A stretch of 64,000 nt of DNA, taken from Mycobacterium lacus (GTDB lineage Bacteria; Actinomycetota; Actinomycetes; Mycobacteriales; Mycobacteriaceae). How positions within the stretch are numbered: the first letter of the stretch is position 1; the number at the start of each line of letters is the position of its first letter. The stretch spans positions 496,001-560,000 of the forward strand of contig NZ_AP022581.1 of NCBI RefSeq assembly GCF_010731535.1. Reading direction: 5' to 3'. The position numbers and the translations under genes are program-made. Below the pieces are notes generated by a model. It saw nothing but the letters and a program-made list of their open reading frames with translations, searched no databases and was not told where the DNA came from. Positions 63,512 through 64,000 of this stretch are shown one piece after another.

Positions 63512-64000
63512 AATGAGTGCTCGGAAGTCCACCCAGGCCGCGCCAAGTCGATTGCCCGACGCATTGCCCCCCAGCCGCACCCTTAGCGTCCGCGCGGCGG
63601 ACGGCACCGCGCTGCATGCTGAGGTGTTCGGGCCGCCCGACGGCTACCCGATCGTGCTGACCCACGGCTTTGTTTGTGCCATCCGCGCCTGGGCATACCA
63701 GATCGCCGACCTGGCCACCGACTACCGGGTGATCGCCTTCGACCATCGCGGTCACGGACAAAGCGGCATCCCACGACGCTCCGGCTACAGCCTCAAACAC
63801 CTTGCATCCGACCTTGATTCGGTGCTGGAAGCCACGTTGGCCCCGCATGAGCGCGCGCTGCTGGCCGGACACTCGATGGGTGGAATGACCATCGCCGCCT
63901 GGTCGGACCGCTACGGCCACAAGGTCCACCGGCGCGCCGACGCCGTCGCGCTGCTCAACACCACCACCGGAGACCTGGTGCGCAAGGTGCACTTCCTGCG
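63512..64000 (+). CDS. Alpha/beta hydrolase (3' end outside window)
   Basis: The frame is open from ATG 63512, behind a strong GGGGGGAG ribosome-binding site, to the window edge (163 codons). It contains PIVLTHGFVCAIRAWAYQIA (oxyanion region), VIAFDHRGHGQSG and the nucleophile elbow LLAGHSMGGMTIAAW. It belongs with epoxide-hydrolase/haloperoxidase-like hydrolases. The amine oxidase remnant lies upstream and divergent, with 206 bp between and no other gene seen. Confidence 0.88.

Overview
The window is high-GC mycobacterial DNA with many GTG starts and overlapping ATGA or GTGA gene junctions. From 1 to about 38.8 kb the genes follow, in reversed orientation, the order of the M. tuberculosis segment Rv3215 (entC) down to Rv3193c, and most proteins have the length I recall for the orthologue. 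Insertions and decayed genes absent from M. tuberculosis interrupt this order, and the right part is accessory. A slow-growing, non-tuberculous Mycobacterium in the M. kansasii / M. gordonae / M. marinum neighbourhood is the best guess. The species is inference.

Core block (1-38.8 kb): entC (its end lies outside the window), gpm2, a ParA-like ATPase, a membrane-anchored propeller-like protein, rhlE, a ferritin-like protein, an MmpS-like protein, a DUF3107 protein, a TetR regulator, a DUF3152 protein, moeB1 (ThiF plus rhodanese), a TIGR02569-type protein, an alkyltransferase-like protein, lipV and a small acidic protein. A stretch of gene remnants at 13.3-14.0 kb precedes adnA-adnB, the mycobacterial double-strand-break resection helicase-nuclease. 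An IS200/IS605-type element follows, with decayed tnpA and intact tnpB. Next come an RCK potassium channel, nudC, a broken IS1634-type element, a PknH-sensor-like lipoprotein, mrx1 and uvrD2 (divergent), whiB7 with its long regulatory leader and upstream ORF, an ABC1-family kinase, an E1/cyclodehydratase-like protein, a DUF2342 metalloprotease, a PDZ-Lon protease and a UPF0182 membrane protein.

Accessory block (38.9-64 kb): an F420-type luciferase-like oxidoreductase, an alpha/beta hydrolase, a GlxA-type AraC regulator, and divergent from it an apparent operon of HD hydrolase, SAM methyltransferase, hydroxylaminobenzene-mutase-like membrane protein, UbiX and UbiD. The methyltransferase is split by a nested insertion: an IS3-family element with GATGC on both sides, itself carrying an IS1634-type element flanked by TTAG. 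Removing the insert restores an in-frame 299-residue gene. An initiator tRNA-fMet follows, then an internally deleted transposase remnant (probably IS1380 family), a three-gene ABC exporter with a divergent MarR regulator, and a four-gene operon of two unknown membrane proteins plus orphan cytochrome-oxidase subunit III and IV homologues behind a 24-bp perfect palindrome. The window ends with an aldo/keto reductase, two short-chain dehydrogenases, a luciferase-like oxidoreductase coupled to a cytochrome P450, a SnoaL-like protein, an internally deleted amine oxidase and the start of an alpha/beta hydrolase.

No prophage, CRISPR array or rRNA was seen. The items most worth following are the nested insertion in the ubiXD operon, the tnpB locus, the orphan cox3/cox4 operon with its palindrome, and the whiB7 leader.
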